Part shown: positions 27,606 through 45,842 of the stretch, piece by piece
Position numbering within the stretch: the first letter of the stretch is position 1
How the letters are laid out: every line of letters starts with the position of its first letter
From: Xenophilus sp. Marseille-Q4582
GTDB lineage: Bacteria; Pseudomonadota; Gammaproteobacteria; Burkholderiales; Burkholderiaceae_C
Direction of reading: 5' to 3'
DNA length: 64,000 bases
NCBI RefSeq assembly: GCF_916700565.1
Contig: NZ_CAKAKO010000002.1
Location: 496,001-560,000 of the forward strand
Translations under genes and position numbers: made by a program
Notes under the pieces: model-generated
The model's database searches: none
Told to the model about the DNA's origin: nothing
The model's input: only the letters and a program-made list of their open reading frames with translations

Positions 27606-28442
27606 ATGCCTTCCTTGACCGCTCCATCGTCTTCTGCCGCCCGCCGCCGCATCGCCATTGCCGGAGCCTCCGGCCGCATGGGGCGCATGCTCATCGAGGC
27701 GGTGCAGAAAAGCGATGACGTGCAGCTCGCGGGCGCGCTGGACATCGCCGGTAGCCCGGCGCTGGGCGCCGACGCAGCCGCTTTCCTGGGCCTGAATTCG
27801 GGCGTGGCCATCACCGACGACCTGCGCGCCGGCCTGAAGGACGCACAGGTGCTGATCGACTTCACGCGCCCCGAAGGCACGCTGGCCCACCTGGCCGTGT
27901 GCCGCGAACTGGGCGTGCAGGCCGTGATCGGCACCACCGGCTTCAGCGAGGCGCAGAAGGCCGAGATCGCCGAGATCGCCCAGGACATCGCCATCGTCAT
28001 GGCGCCCAACATGAGCGTGGGCGTGAACGTCACCTTCAAGCTGCTGGAAATGGCGGCCCGGGCCTTGTCCACGGGCTACGACATCGAGATTCTCGAAGCG
28101 CACCACCGCCACAAGGTGGACGCACCCTCGGGCACGGCGCTCAAGATGGGCGAGGTGATCGCGCAGGCGCTGGGCCGCGACCTGCAGGACTGCGCCGTCT
28201 ATGCGCGCGAGGGCGTGACCGGCGAGCGGGACCCCTCGAGCATCGGCTTCGCCACGATCCGCGGCGGCGACATCGTGGGCGACCACACGGTGCTCTTCGC
28301 CGGCACGGGCGAGCGCATCGAGATTTCGCACAAGTCCAGCAGCCGGGCCGGCTACGCCCAGGGCAGCCTGCGCGCGGTGCGCTTCCTGGCCGAGCGGCGC
28401 AAGGGCTTGTTCGACATGGCCGACGTGCTGAACCTGCACTGA
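27606..28442 (+). CDS. dapB: 4-hydroxy-tetrahydrodipicolinate reductase
   Basis: A 278-residue enzyme of lysine and diaminopimelate synthesis. [14 protein letters not shown] near residue 16 binds NAD(P)[12 protein letters not shown] and [11 protein letters not shown] follow, and [23 protein letters not shown] contains the catalytic histidine and lysine. The C terminus ends [11 protein letters not shown] as in other DapB proteins. I chose the start at 27606, a few codons before the nucleotide-binding strand, since upstream frame sequence overlaps bamE out of frame. Confidence 0.95.
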   Translation: MPSLTAPSSSAARRRIAIAGASGRMGRMLIEAVQKSDDVQLAGALDIAGSPALGADAAAFLGLNSGVAITDDLRAGLKDAQVLIDFTRPEGTLAHLAVCRELGVQAVIGTTGFSEAQKAEIAEIAQDIAIVMAPNMSVGVNVTFKLLEMAARALSTGYDIEILEAHHRHKVDAPSGTALKMGEVIAQALGRDLQDCAVYAREGVTGERDPSSIGFATIRGGDIVGDHTVLFAGTGERIEISHKSSSRAGYAQGSLRAVRFLAERRKGLFDMADVLNLH

Positions 28443-28473
28443 GCCGCCGCGCCGGCCGGTTCTGATCCACGAC

Positions 28474-29178
28474 ATGTCGGCCCTCGAACTCCTGACCCAG
28501 GGCGACGCGGTGGGCCGTGCCGTGGCGGCGCTGCTGCTGGCCATGTCCGTCGCGAGCTGGGTCGTGATCCTCTGGAAGGGCTGGCTGCTGCGCGGTGGCG
28601 CGCGCGGCGTGCTGCGCGCGGTGGCGGCCTTCTGGCAGGCGCCCGCGCTGCCTGAGGCGGCCCGGGCCTGCGCGGCCTTCGACCGTGCCGGCTTCGTGCA
28701 TCCGCTCGCCGACGCCGTGCCGGCCCTGGTCCAGGCCGCGGACCTGCCTGCGCAAGTGGGCACGCAGGGGCCGCTGCTGCCGCGCCTGACGCGCGCGCTG
28801 CGCGATGCGCTGCATGGCGTGCTGCGGCGGCTGCAGGCGGGCCAGATCCTGCTGGCCACGATCGGCGCCACCTCGCCCTTCGTCGGCCTGCTGGGCACGG
28901 TGTGGGGCATCCACCGCGCGCTGGCCAGCATCGCCGGCCAGAGCGGCGGCTTCACGCTCGACAAGGTGGCCGGGCCGGTGGGCGAGGCGCTGGTGATGAC
29001 GGCCTTCGGCCTGGCGGTCGCCATTCCGGCCGTGCTGGCCTACAACGTCTTCGGCCGCGTCATCGGCCGCATCGAAGCCGAGCTCGAAGGCTTCGCGCAC
29101 GACCTGCTGGCCACCTTCGCGGCCGGCGATGCGCCGCCGCCGCTGCCTCCCGCGCGGCCGATGCCGGTGCAGGCCTGA
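28474..29178 (+). CDS. ExbB/TolQ-family proton-channel subunit
   Basis: A 234-residue inner-membrane protein with three membrane helices: one near residues 15-37, and two near residues 128-150 and 170-192. The family signature is ATIGATSPFVGLLGTVWGIHRALASI, and AFGLAVAIPAVLAYN covers the third helix. It pairs with the ExbD/TolR-like gene 23 bases downstream to form a proton-motive-force-driven motor that energises TonB or Tol proteins. No tonB, tolA or pal gene is nearby, so ExbB versus TolQ cannot be decided from context. The adjacent fur gene gives weak support for an iron-uptake ExbB. Confidence 0.88.
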   Translation: MSALELLTQGDAVGRAVAALLLAMSVASWVVILWKGWLLRGGARGVLRAVAAFWQAPALPEAARACAAFDRAGFVHPLADAVPALVQAADLPAQVGTQGPLLPRLTRALRDALHGVLRRLQAGQILLATIGATSPFVGLLGTVWGIHRALASIAGQSGGFTLDKVAGPVGEALVMTAFGLAVAIPAVLAYNVFGRVIGRIEAELEGFAHDLLATFAAGDAPPPLPPARPMPVQA

Positions 29179-29201
29179 GGGCCAGTCCGGGAAACGCTGG
29201 C

Positions 29202-29690
29202 ATGGCTTTCGGCCGCAGCAACCTCGGGGCCAGCACCGGCGCTGGCGGCGGCCGCGCCCTGGGCAGCGGTGCACAGCGCCCGCTGTCCGACATCAACGTC
29301 ACGCCGCTGGTGGACGTGATGCTGGTGCTTTTGGTGATCTTCATCATCGCCGCGCCGCTGATGGCCAGCGCGATCAAGCTCGAACTGCCGCGCAGCGGCG
29401 CCAGCGAGGCGCTGGACGCGCCGCATTTCGTGAGCCTGGCGATCGATGCGCAAGGCCGCCTTTTCGTCGACGGCCAGCCCGTGCCCGATGACGCGGGGGT
29501 CGCACAGCGCCTGCGGGCTGCGGCCGCACGCGGCGCCGACACCGAACTGCAGCTGCGCGCCGACCACACCGTTCCCTACGGCCGTGTGGTGGAACTGATG
29601 GGCGTGGCCCACGAAGCCGGGCTCACGCGCATCGGCTTCGTGACCGAGAAGGCGGCCGAAGCGGCGCCTTCCGGCCCGCCGCCGCGCTGA
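29202..29690 (+). CDS. ExbD/TolR-family protein
   Basis: A 162-residue single-span inner-membrane protein. A glycine-rich N terminus precedes the signature PLSDINVTPLVDVMLVLLVIF, in which the aspartate of LVDVML is the essential proton-carrying residue. A periplasmic domain follows, with a VPYGRVVELMGVAHEAGLTRIGFVTE end typical of ExbD/TolR. It is coupled to the ExbB-like gene. A 20-base perfect palindrome lies just after the stop. Confidence 0.9.
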   Translation: MAFGRSNLGASTGAGGGRALGSGAQRPLSDINVTPLVDVMLVLLVIFIIAAPLMASAIKLELPRSGASEALDAPHFVSLAIDAQGRLFVDGQPVPDDAGVAQRLRAAAARGADTELQLRADHTVPYGRVVELMGVAHEAGLTRIGFVTEKAAEAAPSGPPPR

Positions 29691-29726
29691 GCCGCGCGCG
29701 GCGCGGGCCGCCGTGCGCATGGCGCC

Positions 29727-29762
29727 GGCCGGTGCGGGCCCGGCATGCCGGGCCCCCCGGCC
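29727..29762. terminator. Large palindrome after exbD-like gene
   Basis: GGGCCCGGCATGCCGGGCCC at 29736-29755 is a perfect 20-base palindrome, flanked by complementary GGCCGG (29727-29732) and CCGGCC (29757-29762). It could act as a terminator hairpin for the bamE-dapB-exbBD run, though no T run follows. It contains no coding sequence. Confidence 0.45.
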
Positions 29763-29851
29763 AGGGCGCATCGGCATGGCGCGCCGCGCGAATGCGTCGA
29801 GAATCACGCAGATCGCCCTCTCGCCGAGCGCGCTTTCCTGGAACCCGACCC

Positions 29852-30220
29852 ATGCGCCTTCTCCGACACGCGTCCGTTCTGGCCTTCGCCCTGCTGGCCG
29901 GCGCCTGCACCTCCTACCAGTACATCCCGCCCGCGTCCGAGGCCGGCCGCCAGTGCGTGGCCACCTGCGACACCAACCGCCAGATCTGCGTTGCGGGCAA
30001 GGAACAGGCTGCGGCCGCCCAGAACCAGGCCTGCGAGACGCGGCGAGCCACGCAGCTGGCCAGCTGCCTGGCCGTGGCGCTCACGCCTGAAGCGCGCGCC
30101 TACTGCCACAAGGTGGCGCCGCACTGCGCCGGCGCCTACGCCGGCACCGACAGTTGCGAGGAGGGTTACCGCGCCTGCTACGTGCAGTGCGGCGGCCGCG
30201 TGGTCGAAGTCGAGGATTGA
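29852..30220 (+). CDS. Small cysteine-rich lipoprotein, unknown function
   Basis: A 122-residue predicted lipoprotein. The signal peptide ends in the lipobox LAGAC with the lipidated C19. The mature part holds ten more cysteines, several in CxxxC-like or spaced pairs (CVATCDTNRQIC, CEEGYRACYVQC), which suggests up to five disulfide bonds and a compact periplasmic or outer-membrane domain. I do not recognise the family. It lies between the ExbBD pair and the convergent glycogen operon and ends in a hairpin shared with glgP. Confidence 0.7.
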   Translation: MRLLRHASVLAFALLAGACTSYQYIPPASEAGRQCVATCDTNRQICVAGKEQAAAAQNQACETRRATQLASCLAVALTPEARAYCHKVAPHCAGAYAGTDSCEEGYRACYVQCGGRVVEVED

Positions 30221-30235
30221 GCCGCGCGCGGGCGC

Positions 30236-30239
<4 letters not shown>
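30217..30239. terminator. Small hairpin spanning two convergent stop codons
   Basis: TTGAGC at 30217-30222 pairs with GCTCAA at 30234-30239. The arms contain the stop codon of the lipoprotein gene and, on the other strand, that of glgP, which are only 15 bases apart. It is the only candidate bidirectional terminator here, and it is weak. Confidence 0.3.
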
Positions 30240-32692
<2,453 letters not shown>

Positions 32693-32719
32693 GGGCTGGG
32701 GCGGATCGGGGGTTGGGGC

Positions 32720-34185
32720 TCAGGCGGCCTGCAGAGCCTGGCGGTAGAGCGCGATGTACGCGGCGGCCGCGCCGGCCCAGGCATGGGGCTGGCGCATGCC
32801 GGTGGCGCGCACGCGGCGCCATTCGATGGGGCGCGCATACAGCGCGAAGGCGCGCCGGACGGCGCGCGCGAAGGCATCGCTGTCGAAGGTCTCGAAGACG
32901 AAGCCGTTGGCGCTGCCGTCGGCGATGTTCTCCAGCGTGCAGTCGGTCACCGTGTCGGCCAGGCCGCCCACGCGGTGCACCAGCGGCAGCGCGCCATAGG
33001 CCAGGCCGTACATCTGGGTCAGGCCGCACGGTTCGAAGCGCGAGGGCACCAGCACCACGTCGCCGGCGCCGAACAGGCGGTGCGCGAGCGCCTCGTCATG
33101 GCCCACGCGCACGGCGATGCGCCCAGGCTGCGCGGCGGCGCGGGCACGGAAGGCGTCTTGCATCCACGCCTCGCCGCTGCCCAGCAGCGCGAGCTGGCCG
33201 CCCTGGGCCAGCAGGGCGTCCAGGCCCTCGAGCACCAGGTGCAGGCCCTTCTGCTCGCTGAGCCGGCTCACGACGATGAAGAGCGGCGCCTGCGCTTCGG
33301 CGTGCAGGCCCAGCTCGGCCTGCAGCGCCGCCTTGCACAGGGCCTTGCCGTGCATCGCGCGGCCATCGGGCTGCTGATAGGTGCGGGGCAGCAGCGCATC
33401 GGTGGCGGGGTTCCAGACCGCATCGTCCACCGCATTGAGGATGCCGTGCAGCACGTGGCTGCGCGCGCGCAGCAGGCCGTCCAGGCCCTGGCCCTGCGCG
33501 GGGGTCTGGATCTCGCGGGCGTAGCCGGGGCTCACGGTGCTGATCCGGTCGGCGTAGAAGAGGCCGGCCTTCATGAAGGACAGCTGGCCGTGGAATTCGA
33601 GCCCTTCGACCTGGAACGCCTCGGCGGGCAGGCCGAGTTCCGGAAAGTTCCAGGGCTGGAACAGGCCCTGGTAGGCCAGGTTGTGGACGGTGAACAGGCT
33701 CCTGACCTGTGGCGTATGGAAGCGCAGGTACGCCGGCGCCAGGCCCGCATGCCAGTCGTGCGCATGCACGAGCTCGGGCCGCCATTGCGCATCCAGGCCC
33801 TGCGCCAGCCGCATCGCGGCCCAGCCCAGCAGCGCGAAGCGCCGGTGATTGTCGCCGTAGGGCTGGCGTTGCGCGTCCTCGTACGGGTTGCCGGGGCGTT
33901 CGTACAGGCCGGGTGCGTCGATCAGGTAGATGGCGATGCGCCGCGCGCCGCCGTCCAGCGGGAGACGCCCGAAAAGGAGCTGCGCCTCCTCGCCCCAGGG
34001 CGCCTGCAGGCGCGCCACCGGCTGCGCCTCGGCCACGCCCGCGCGGATCGCGGGAAAGGCCGGCAGCAGCACGCGCACGTCCTCGCCGGCGGCCGTGAGC
34101 GCGGGCGGCAGCGCGCCGACGATGTCGGCCAGCCCGCCGGTCTTGAGCAGCGGGAAGATCTCGGCCGCGACCAGCAGGATGCGCA

Positions 34186-34186
<1 letters not shown>
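32720..34186 (-). CDS. glgA: Glycogen synthase (ADP-glucose)
   Basis: A 488-residue GT5 glycosyltransferase extending alpha-1,4-glucan from ADP-glucose. The ADP-glucose-binding loop KTGGLADI starts at K15, HAHDWHAGLAPAYL and TVHNLAYQGLF are N-terminal-domain signatures, and SRFEPCGLTQMYGLAYGALPLV near residue 375 is the C-terminal nucleotide-sugar site. The start codon overlaps the glgC stop (TGATG), implying translational coupling. All recognised catalytic motifs are intact. Confidence 0.95.
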
Positions 34187-35472
<1,286 letters not shown>

Positions 35473-35519
35473 CCGGGTCTCCAGGATTCCTTGCGGGGGG
35501 ATGCGCGCGTGCAAAAGGT

Positions 35520-37637
<2,118 letters not shown>

Positions 37638-37642
37638 GGCGC

Positions 37643-39800
37643 TCAGGCCCGCACCCACATCACCGTCGCCAGCGGCGGCACGGTGACGAGCGCCGATTGC
37701 ATCTGCCCGTGCCAGGGCGCGTCCTCGGTGTTGACGATGCCGTTGCCCACGCCCGAGCCGCCGTACACGGGCTGGTCGGTGTTGAGGATCTCGCGCCAGG
37801 CGCCGGGGGCGGGCAGGCCCAGCCGGTAGCCGTGGCGCACCACGGGCGTGAAGTTGCACACGGCGACCACGCAGGCGCCGTCCTTCGCCCAGCGCACGAA
37901 GGCGAAGACGGACTGCTGCACGTCGTCATGCACCAGCCACTGGAAGCCGGCGCTCTCGCAGTCCTGCTCGTAGAGGGCCGGGAAATGGCGGTAGATGTTG
38001 TTGAGGTCGCGCACCAGGCGCCGCAGGCCTTCGTGGGCCGGCTCTTCCAGCAGGTGCCAGTCCAGGCTGCGGTCATGGTTCCATTCGGCGCGCTGGCCGA
38101 ATTCGTTGCCCATGAACAGCAGCTTCTTGCCCGGGTAGGCCCACTGGTAGGCGTAGAGGTTGCGCAGGCCGGCGAACTTCTGCCACTCGTCGCCATGCAT
38201 CTTGGCGAGCATCGATCCTTTGCCGTGCACCACTTCGTCGTGCGAGAAGGGCAGCACGAAGTTCTCGGAATGCGCATACATCAGACCGAAGGTGATGGCG
38301 CGGTGGTGGTGCTGGCGGTAGACCGGGTCCAGCCGCGCGTATTCGAGCGTGTCGTTCATCCAGCCCATGTTCCACTTGTAGTGAAAGCCCAGGCCGCCCT
38401 CGCCCTGCTCGTCGGGCGGGCGTGTCACGCCCGGGAAGCTGGTCGATTCCTCGGCGAGGGTGACGGTGCCGGGCCGCTCGGTGCCCACCACATGGTTCAT
38501 GCGGCGCAGGAAGTCGATGGCCTCCAGGTTCTCGCGCCCGCCCTGCACGTTGGGCACCCACTGGCCCGGCGCGCGGCTGTAGTCGCGGTAGAGCATCGAG
38601 GCCACGGCGTCCACGCGCAGGCCATCGACGCCGTAGCGCTCCAGCCAGTAGAGCGCGTTGCCCACCAGGTAGTTGCGCACCTCGGTGCGCGACCAGTTGA
38701 AGACCAGCGTGTGCCAGTCGTTGTGGAAGCCCTCGCGCGGGTCGGCGTATTCGTACAGCGCCGTGCCGTCGAAACGCGCGAGGCCGTGCGCGTCGGTGGG
38801 GAAGTGCGCGGGCACCCAGTCCAGGATCACGCCGAGCCCGGCCGCGTGCGCGGCCTGCACGAAGTGGCGGAAGTCCTCGGGCGCGCCGAAGCGCGAGGTG
38901 GGCGCATACAGGCCGATGGGCTGGTAGCCCCAGGAGCCGTCGAAGGGGTGCTCGGCGACGGGCAGCAGCTCCAGGTGCGTGAAGCCCAGGTCCTTGGCAT
39001 AGGGCACCAGCGTGTCGGCCAGCTCGCGGTACGTGAGCCATTCATAGCCGTTCTTGCGCCGCCAGGAGCCCAGGTGCACTTCGTAGATGCTGATCGGCGC
39101 CTCGCGCGCGTTGGCCGCGGCGCGGCCGGCGGGCAGGGGCACCGGCGCGGGCAGCGGCTGCACCAGGCAGGCCGTGGCCGGGCGCAGGCGCGTGCTGCGC
39201 GCATAGGGATCGGCCTTGCGCAGCACCTGGCCGTCCGCCGCCAGGATCTCGAACTCGTAGGCGTCGCCCACGCCCACGTGCGGCGCGAAGATTTCCCACA
39301 CCCCGCATTCGCGGCGCAGCCGCATCACGTGGCGCCGGCCGTCCCAGTTGTTGAAGTCGCCCACCACCGAGACGCGCCGCGCATGGGGCGCCCAGACGGC
39401 AAAGGCGGTGCCGCGCACGCCCTGCATCTGAAGGGGATGCGCGCCCAGCCGCTCCCAGGGCCGCAGGTGGGTGCCCTCGGCCAGCAGCCAGACATCCATG
39501 TCGCCCAGCACGGGCGGGAAGCGGTAGGGGTCGTCCAGCAGCTGGGCATGGGTGTCCCAGTGCACGTGCAGGCGGTAGCCCATGCGCGCAGGCGCGGCCG
39601 GCACCAGCGCGCCGAACAGGTCGGAATCGCCCTGGCGCTGCAGCATGGCCAGCGGATCGCCCGAGCCCGCATGCACCACGCCCACGGCCTGGGCGCCGGG
39701 CAGCAGGGCGCGCACGCACAGGCCCTCGGGCAGTTCATGCGGGCCGAGCACGGCGAAGGGGTTGCCATGCTCGGCGCGCATCAGCGCCTGCAGTTCGGTT

Positions 39801-39820
<20 letters not shown>
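37643..39820 (-). CDS. glgB: 1,4-alpha-glucan branching enzyme
   Basis: A 725-residue GH13_9 enzyme that introduces alpha-1,6 branches into glycogen. N-terminal N1 and CBM48 modules (about 1-220) include [21 protein letters not shown]. The barrel has [22 protein letters not shown], the nucleophile in [20 protein letters not shown], the acid/base in [13 protein letters not shown] and the transition-state residue in [14 protein letters not shown]. The length is that of full E. coli-type GlgB with the extra N1 module. Its start overlaps the end of the alpha-glucosidase gene by 20 bases. Confidence 0.96.
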
Positions 39821-41468
<1,648 letters not shown>

Positions 41469-41609
41469 CACCGGTCCCTGATCGCGTCGTCGATTCATTG
41501 TGGCATGCGAGAAGCGGGCCAAGCGCGGCGGCCCCGGGCCCGGCGGGCCGCTGCGCCGATAATCCGCCCTTCCCGGCCGCCAGCCGCCGGGCTTTGCGTG
41601 TCCCAAGCC

Positions 41610-44249
41610 ATGAATCCCACCTACACCCCTGCCGAGGTCGAATCGGCTGCCCAGGCGCACTGGAAGGCTGCCGATGCCTACCGCGTCACCGAAGAAGCCG
41701 GCAAGAAGAAGTACTACGCCTGCTCCATGCTGCCCTACCCCAGCGGCAAGCTGCACATGGGCCACGTGCGCAACTACACCATCAACGACATGCTCACGCG
41801 CTACCTGCGCATGAACGGCTACAACGTGTTGATGCCGATGGGCTGGGACGCCTTCGGCCTGCCGGCCGAGAACGCGGCGCTGAAGAACGGCGTGCCGCCG
41901 GCGAAGTGGACCTACGAGAACATCGCCTACATGAAGGGCCAGCTCCAGGCCATGGGGCTGGCGATCGACTGGAGCCGCGAGATCGCCACCTGCGACCCGT
42001 CCTACTACAGGTGGAACCAGTGGCTGTTCCTCAAGATGCTGGAAAAGGGCATCGCCTACCGCAAGACCCAGGTCGTGAACTGGGACCCGGTGGACCAGAC
42101 CGTGCTGGCCAACGAGCAGGTGGTGGACGGGCGCGGCTGGCGCACCGGCGCCCTGGTGGAAAAGCGCGAGATCCCGGGCTACTACCTCAAGATCAGCGAG
42201 TACGCGCCCGAGCTGCTGGAGCACACCCAGCACAAGCTGCCGGGCTGGCCCGAGCGCGTGAAGCTGATGCAGGAGAACTGGATCGGCAAGAGCGAGGGCG
42301 TGCGCTTCGCCTTCACGCACGACATCCGCGGCGAAGACGGCCAGCCGATCCAGGACGGCCGCATGTACGTGTTCACCACGCGCGCCGACACCATCATGGG
42401 TGTGACCTTCTGCGCCGTGGCGCCCGAGCACCCGCTGGCCGCGCACGCGGCGAAGGCCGACCCGAAGATCGCGGCCTTCATCGCCGAATGCAAGGCCGGC
42501 GGCGTGACCGAGGCCGAACTGGCCACGCAGGAAAAGAAGGGCGTGCCCACCGGCCTCACGGTCACGCACCCGATCACCGGGGAGCCGGTGCCGGTGTGGA
42601 TCGGCAACTACGTGCTGATGAGCTACGGCGACGGTGCCGTGATGGGCGTGCCCGCCCATGACGAGCGCGACTTCGCCTTCGCCAACAAGTACGGCATCGA
42701 CATCCTGCAGGTGGTGCTGGTCGACGACGAACCCGATTTCGACTACCACCGCTGGCAGGACTGGTACGCCGACAAGGAACGCGGCGTCACCATCAATTCC
42801 GACAACTTCAGCGGCATGCGCTACCAGGAAGCGGTGGACGCCGTGGCCCATGCGCTGCAGCTCAAGGGCCTGGGCGAGAAGAAGACCACTTGGCGGCTGC
42901 GCGACTGGGGCGTCTCGCGCCAGCGCTACTGGGGCACGCCGATCCCCATCATCCACTGCCCCGAGCACGGCGCCGTGCCCGTGCCCGAGAAGGACCTGCC
43001 GGTGGTGCTGCCCACCGACTGCGTGCCCGACGGCAGCGGCAACCCGCTGAACAAGCGCGAGGACTTCCTGGCCTGCGAATGCCCGATCTGCGGCAAGGCC
43101 TCGCGCCGCGAGACCGACACGATGGACACCTTCGTGGACAGCTCCTGGTACTTCATGCGTTACTGCGATCCCAAGAACGATCAGGCCATGGTCGGCGAGG
43201 GCGCGCAGTACTGGATGCCGATGGACCAGTACATCGGCGGCATCGAGCACGCCATCCTGCACCTGCTGTACGCACGCTTCTGGACCAAGGTCATGCGCGA
43301 CCTGGGCCTCGTGAAGATCGACGAGCCCTTCACCAAGCTGCTCACGCAGGGCATGGTGCTCAACCACATCTACTTCCACCGCGACGAGAAGGGCGGCAAG
43401 CACTACCACCCGCCGCTGGAAGTGACGCCCACGCTCGACGCGCAGGGCCGCATCGTCGGCGGCACGGCGGCCGACGGCCGCCAGGTCGAGTACGGCGGCG
43501 TGGGCAAGATGGGCAAGAGCGAGCGCAACGGCGTCGACCCGCAGGACCTGATCGAGAAATACGGCGCCGACACCGCGCGCCTGTACACCATGTTCACGGC
43601 GCCGCCCGAGGCCACGCTGGAATGGAACGACGCCGCGGTGGAAGGGAGCTTTCGCTTCCTGCGCCGCGTGTGGAGCTTCGGCGCCGCGCTGCAGGGCCGT
43701 GCGGCCGTGGCCGGCAGCACCGGCGACGTGGTGTTCGGCAAGGCCGCCAAGGCGCTGCGCCACGAGGTGCACACCGTGCTGCGCCAGGTCGACTACGACT
43801 ACCAGCGCATGCAGTACAACACCGTCGTCTCGGGCGCGATGAAGCTGCTGAACGCGCTGGAAGGCTTCAAGCCGCAAGAGGGTGACGCCGGCGACGCGGC
43901 GGCCGTGAAGGAAGGCTTCGGCATCCTGCTGCGCGTGCTGTACCCGGCCACGCCGCACCTCACGCACCAGCTGTGGCATGCGCTGGGCTATGCGGCCGAG
44001 GCGGGCGAGCTGCTGGACGCGCCCTGGCCCCAGGTCGACGAGAAGGCGCTGGAACAGGACGAGGTCACGCTCATGCTGCAGGTCAACGGCAAGCTGCGCG
44101 GCTCGCTGGTCGTGCCCGCCGGTGCCGACAAGGCCCAGATCGAGCAGCTGGCGGTGGCGAGCGAGGAATTCGCCAAGTTCGCCGAAGGCCAGCCGGTCAA
44201 GCGCGTGATCGTCGTGCCGGGCCGCTTGGTCAACGTGGTGGTGGGCTGA
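41610..44249 (+). CDS. leuS: Leucyl-tRNA synthetase
   Basis: An 879-residue class-I synthetase. The HIGH motif is HMGH at 49-52. The editing domain contains [11 protein letters not shown] near residue 255, and a zinc-type cluster ACECPICGK lies near residue 490. The second active-site motif reads KMGKS (633-637) followed by ERNGVDP, where most bacterial LeuRS have KMSKSKNNG. The two lysines that contact ATP are retained, so activity is expected. GATAAT at 41558-41563 is a likely -10 box. It is followed by lptE after two bases and holA, the betaproteobacterial order. Confidence 0.96.
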   Translation: MNPTYTPAEVESAAQAHWKAADAYRVTEEAGKKKYYACSMLPYPSGKLHMGHVRNYTINDMLTRYLRMNGYNVLMPMGWDAFGLPAENAALKNGVPPAKWTYENIAYMKGQLQAMGLAIDWSREIATCDPSYYRWNQWLFLKMLEKGIAYRKTQVVNWDPVDQTVLANEQVVDGRGWRTGALVEKREIPGYYLKISEYAPELLEHTQHKLPGWPERVKLMQENWIGKSEGVRFAFTHDIRGEDGQPIQDGRMYVFTTRADTIMGVTFCAVAPEHPLAAHAAKADPKIAAFIAECKAGGVTEAELATQEKKGVPTGLTVTHPITGEPVPVWIGNYVLMSYGDGAVMGVPAHDERDFAFANKYGIDILQVVLVDDEPDFDYHRWQDWYADKERGVTINSDNFSGMRYQEAVDAVAHALQLKGLGEKKTTWRLRDWGVSRQRYWGTPIPIIHCPEHGAVPVPEKDLPVVLPTDCVPDGSGNPLNKREDFLACECPICGKASRRETDTMDTFVDSSWYFMRYCDPKNDQAMVGEGAQYWMPMDQYIGGIEHAILHLLYARFWTKVMRDLGLVKIDEPFTKLLTQGMVLNHIYFHRDEKGGKHYHPPLEVTPTLDAQGRIVGGTAADGRQVEYGGVGKMGKSERNGVDPQDLIEKYGADTARLYTMFTAPPEATLEWNDAAVEGSFRFLRRVWSFGAALQGRAAVAGSTGDVVFGKAAKALRHEVHTVLRQVDYDYQRMQYNTVVSGAMKLLNALEGFKPQEGDAGDAAAVKEGFGILLRVLYPATPHLTHQLWHALGYAAEAGELLDAPWPQVDEKALEQDEVTLMLQVNGKLRGSLVVPAGADKAQIEQLAVASEEFAKFAEGQPVKRVIVVPGRLVNVVVG

Positions 44250-44251
44250 GC

Positions 44252-44770
44252 ATGAAGGCGCCCGCGACTTCGATGGCCGGCCGACGCGCGTTGCTCGCCG
44301 CGGCGCCCGCGCTGCTGCTGGCCGGCTGCGGCTTCCAGCTGCGCCGCGCGGCCAACTATCCCTTCAAGTCCATCGCCGTCGTGGGCTCGGGCCTGCTGGC
44401 CGCCACCATCCGGCGCGAACTCAAGGGCCAGGGCACGGTCACCGTGCTGGCCGAGGGCGCCGACTTCATGGGCGCCGAAGTGGTGTGCCAGTTGCAGGAC
44501 ATCTCGCGCAGCAGCGGCATCGCGGCCAGCACCTCGGGGGGCCAGATCCGCGAACTGACGCTGAGCCTGACCGTGCGCTACCGCTTGGTGCGCACCGAAG
44601 GCGGCAAGGAGCTGATCCCGCCCACCTCGGTGCAGCAGTCGCGCGACATCAGCTACAACGAAACTTCCGCGCTCGCCAAGGAGAACGAGCAGGAGCTGCT
44701 CTACCGCGACATGACGGTCGACATCGCGCAGCAGATCGTGCGCCAGATCGGCTTCGTCAAGGCGCTCTGA
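44252..44770 (+). CDS. lptE: LPS-assembly lipoprotein LptE
   Basis: A 172-residue lipoprotein with lipobox LLAGC near residue 26 followed by GFQLRRAANYPFKSI, the hallmark of LptE. SVQQSRDISYNETSALAKENEQELLYRDM and DIAQQIVRQIGFV near the end are conserved. LptE plugs and chaperones the LptD barrel that delivers LPS to the outer surface. It begins two bases after the leuS stop and ends seven bases before holA, so the three are co-transcribed. Confidence 0.94.
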   Translation: MKAPATSMAGRRALLAAAPALLLAGCGFQLRRAANYPFKSIAVVGSGLLAATIRRELKGQGTVTVLAEGADFMGAEVVCQLQDISRSSGIAASTSGGQIRELTLSLTVRYRLVRTEGGKELIPPTSVQQSRDISYNETSALAKENEQELLYRDMTVDIAQQIVRQIGFVKAL

Positions 44771-44777
44771 GGTCTCC

Positions 44778-45827
44778 ATGCAGTTGGCGCCCGCGCAACT
44801 CGCCGCGCACCTGACGAAGGGGCTGCGCGCGCTCTACACCGTGCACGGCGACGAGCCGCTGCTGGTGCAGGAGGCGGCGGACGCCATCCGCGCGGCCGCG
44901 CGCGCCGCGGGCCACACCGAGCGCAGCAGCCACACCGTGGCCGGTGCGCATTTCGACTGGAGCGCGGTGCTGGCGGCCGGGGGCTCGCTGAGCCTGTTCG
45001 CCGACAAGCAGATCGTCGAGATCCGCATCCCCTCGGGCAAGCCGGGCAAGGACGGCAGCGCGGCGCTGCAGCAGATCGCCGAGAGCGCCGCGGGCAACGA
45101 CAGCACGCTCACGCTGGTGCTGCTGCCGCGGCTGGACAAGCAGACCCGCAGCGGCGCCTGGTTCGGCGCGCTCGACGGCCACGGCGTCACCGTCCAGGTC
45201 GACCCGGTGGAGCGCGGGCAGCTGCCGGCCTGGATCGCGCAGCGCCTGGCGCAGCAGGGCCAGCGCGTGAAGGGCGGCGAAGAGGGCCAGCGTACCCTGC
45301 AGTTCTTCGCCGACCGCGTGGAAGGCAACCTGCTGGCCGCGCACCAGGAGATCCAGAAGCTCGCGCTGCTGTATCCGGCCGGCGAACTGGCGCTCGCGCA
45401 GGTGGAGGCGGCTGTCAACAACGTGGCGCGCTACGACGTGTTCAAGCTCTCCGAAGCCGTGCTGGCCGGCAACGCGGTGCGCACGGCGCGCATGCTCGAG
45501 GGCCTGCAGGCCGAGGGCGAGGCCGAAGTGCTGGTGCATTACGCGCTGGCCGAGGACATCCGCGCCTTGAAGCGCGTCAAGGACGCGATGAACGCCGGCC
45601 GGCCGCTGCCCATGGCGCTGCGCGAGAGCCGCATCTGGGGCCCGCGCGAGCGCGCCTTCGAGCGCGTGCTGCCCCAGCTGGAGAGCCGGCAGCTGGCCCA
45701 TCTGCTGCGCGCCGCGCATCTGGTGGACGGCATCGTCAAGGGCCTCAAGCAGCCCGACTGGCCGGCCAGCGGCTGGCAGGCGTTGCAGCGGCTGGCGCTG
45801 ATGCTGTGCCGCGCCTGCGCGCGCTGA
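44778..45827 (+). CDS. holA: DNA polymerase III subunit delta
   Basis: A 349-residue clamp-loader subunit that opens the beta clamp. ALYTVHGDEPLLVQEAADAIR near residue 17, SLFADKQIVEIRIPSGKPGKDG near residue 74 and FFADRVEGNLLAAHQEIQKLALLYP near residue 176 are family blocks; the C-terminal collar domain follows. In the betaproteobacteria I know, proA usually comes next. Here proA is found 10.7 kb away, beyond an accessory block. Confidence 0.94.
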   Translation: MQLAPAQLAAHLTKGLRALYTVHGDEPLLVQEAADAIRAAARAAGHTERSSHTVAGAHFDWSAVLAAGGSLSLFADKQIVEIRIPSGKPGKDGSAALQQIAESAAGNDSTLTLVLLPRLDKQTRSGAWFGALDGHGVTVQVDPVERGQLPAWIAQRLAQQGQRVKGGEEGQRTLQFFADRVEGNLLAAHQEIQKLALLYPAGELALAQVEAAVNNVARYDVFKLSEAVLAGNAVRTARMLEGLQAEGEAEVLVHYALAEDIRALKRVKDAMNAGRPLPMALRESRIWGPRERAFERVLPQLESRQLAHLLRAAHLVDGIVKGLKQPDWPASGWQALQRLALMLCRACAR

Positions 45828-45842
45828 GCGCCGCCGCCCGCC

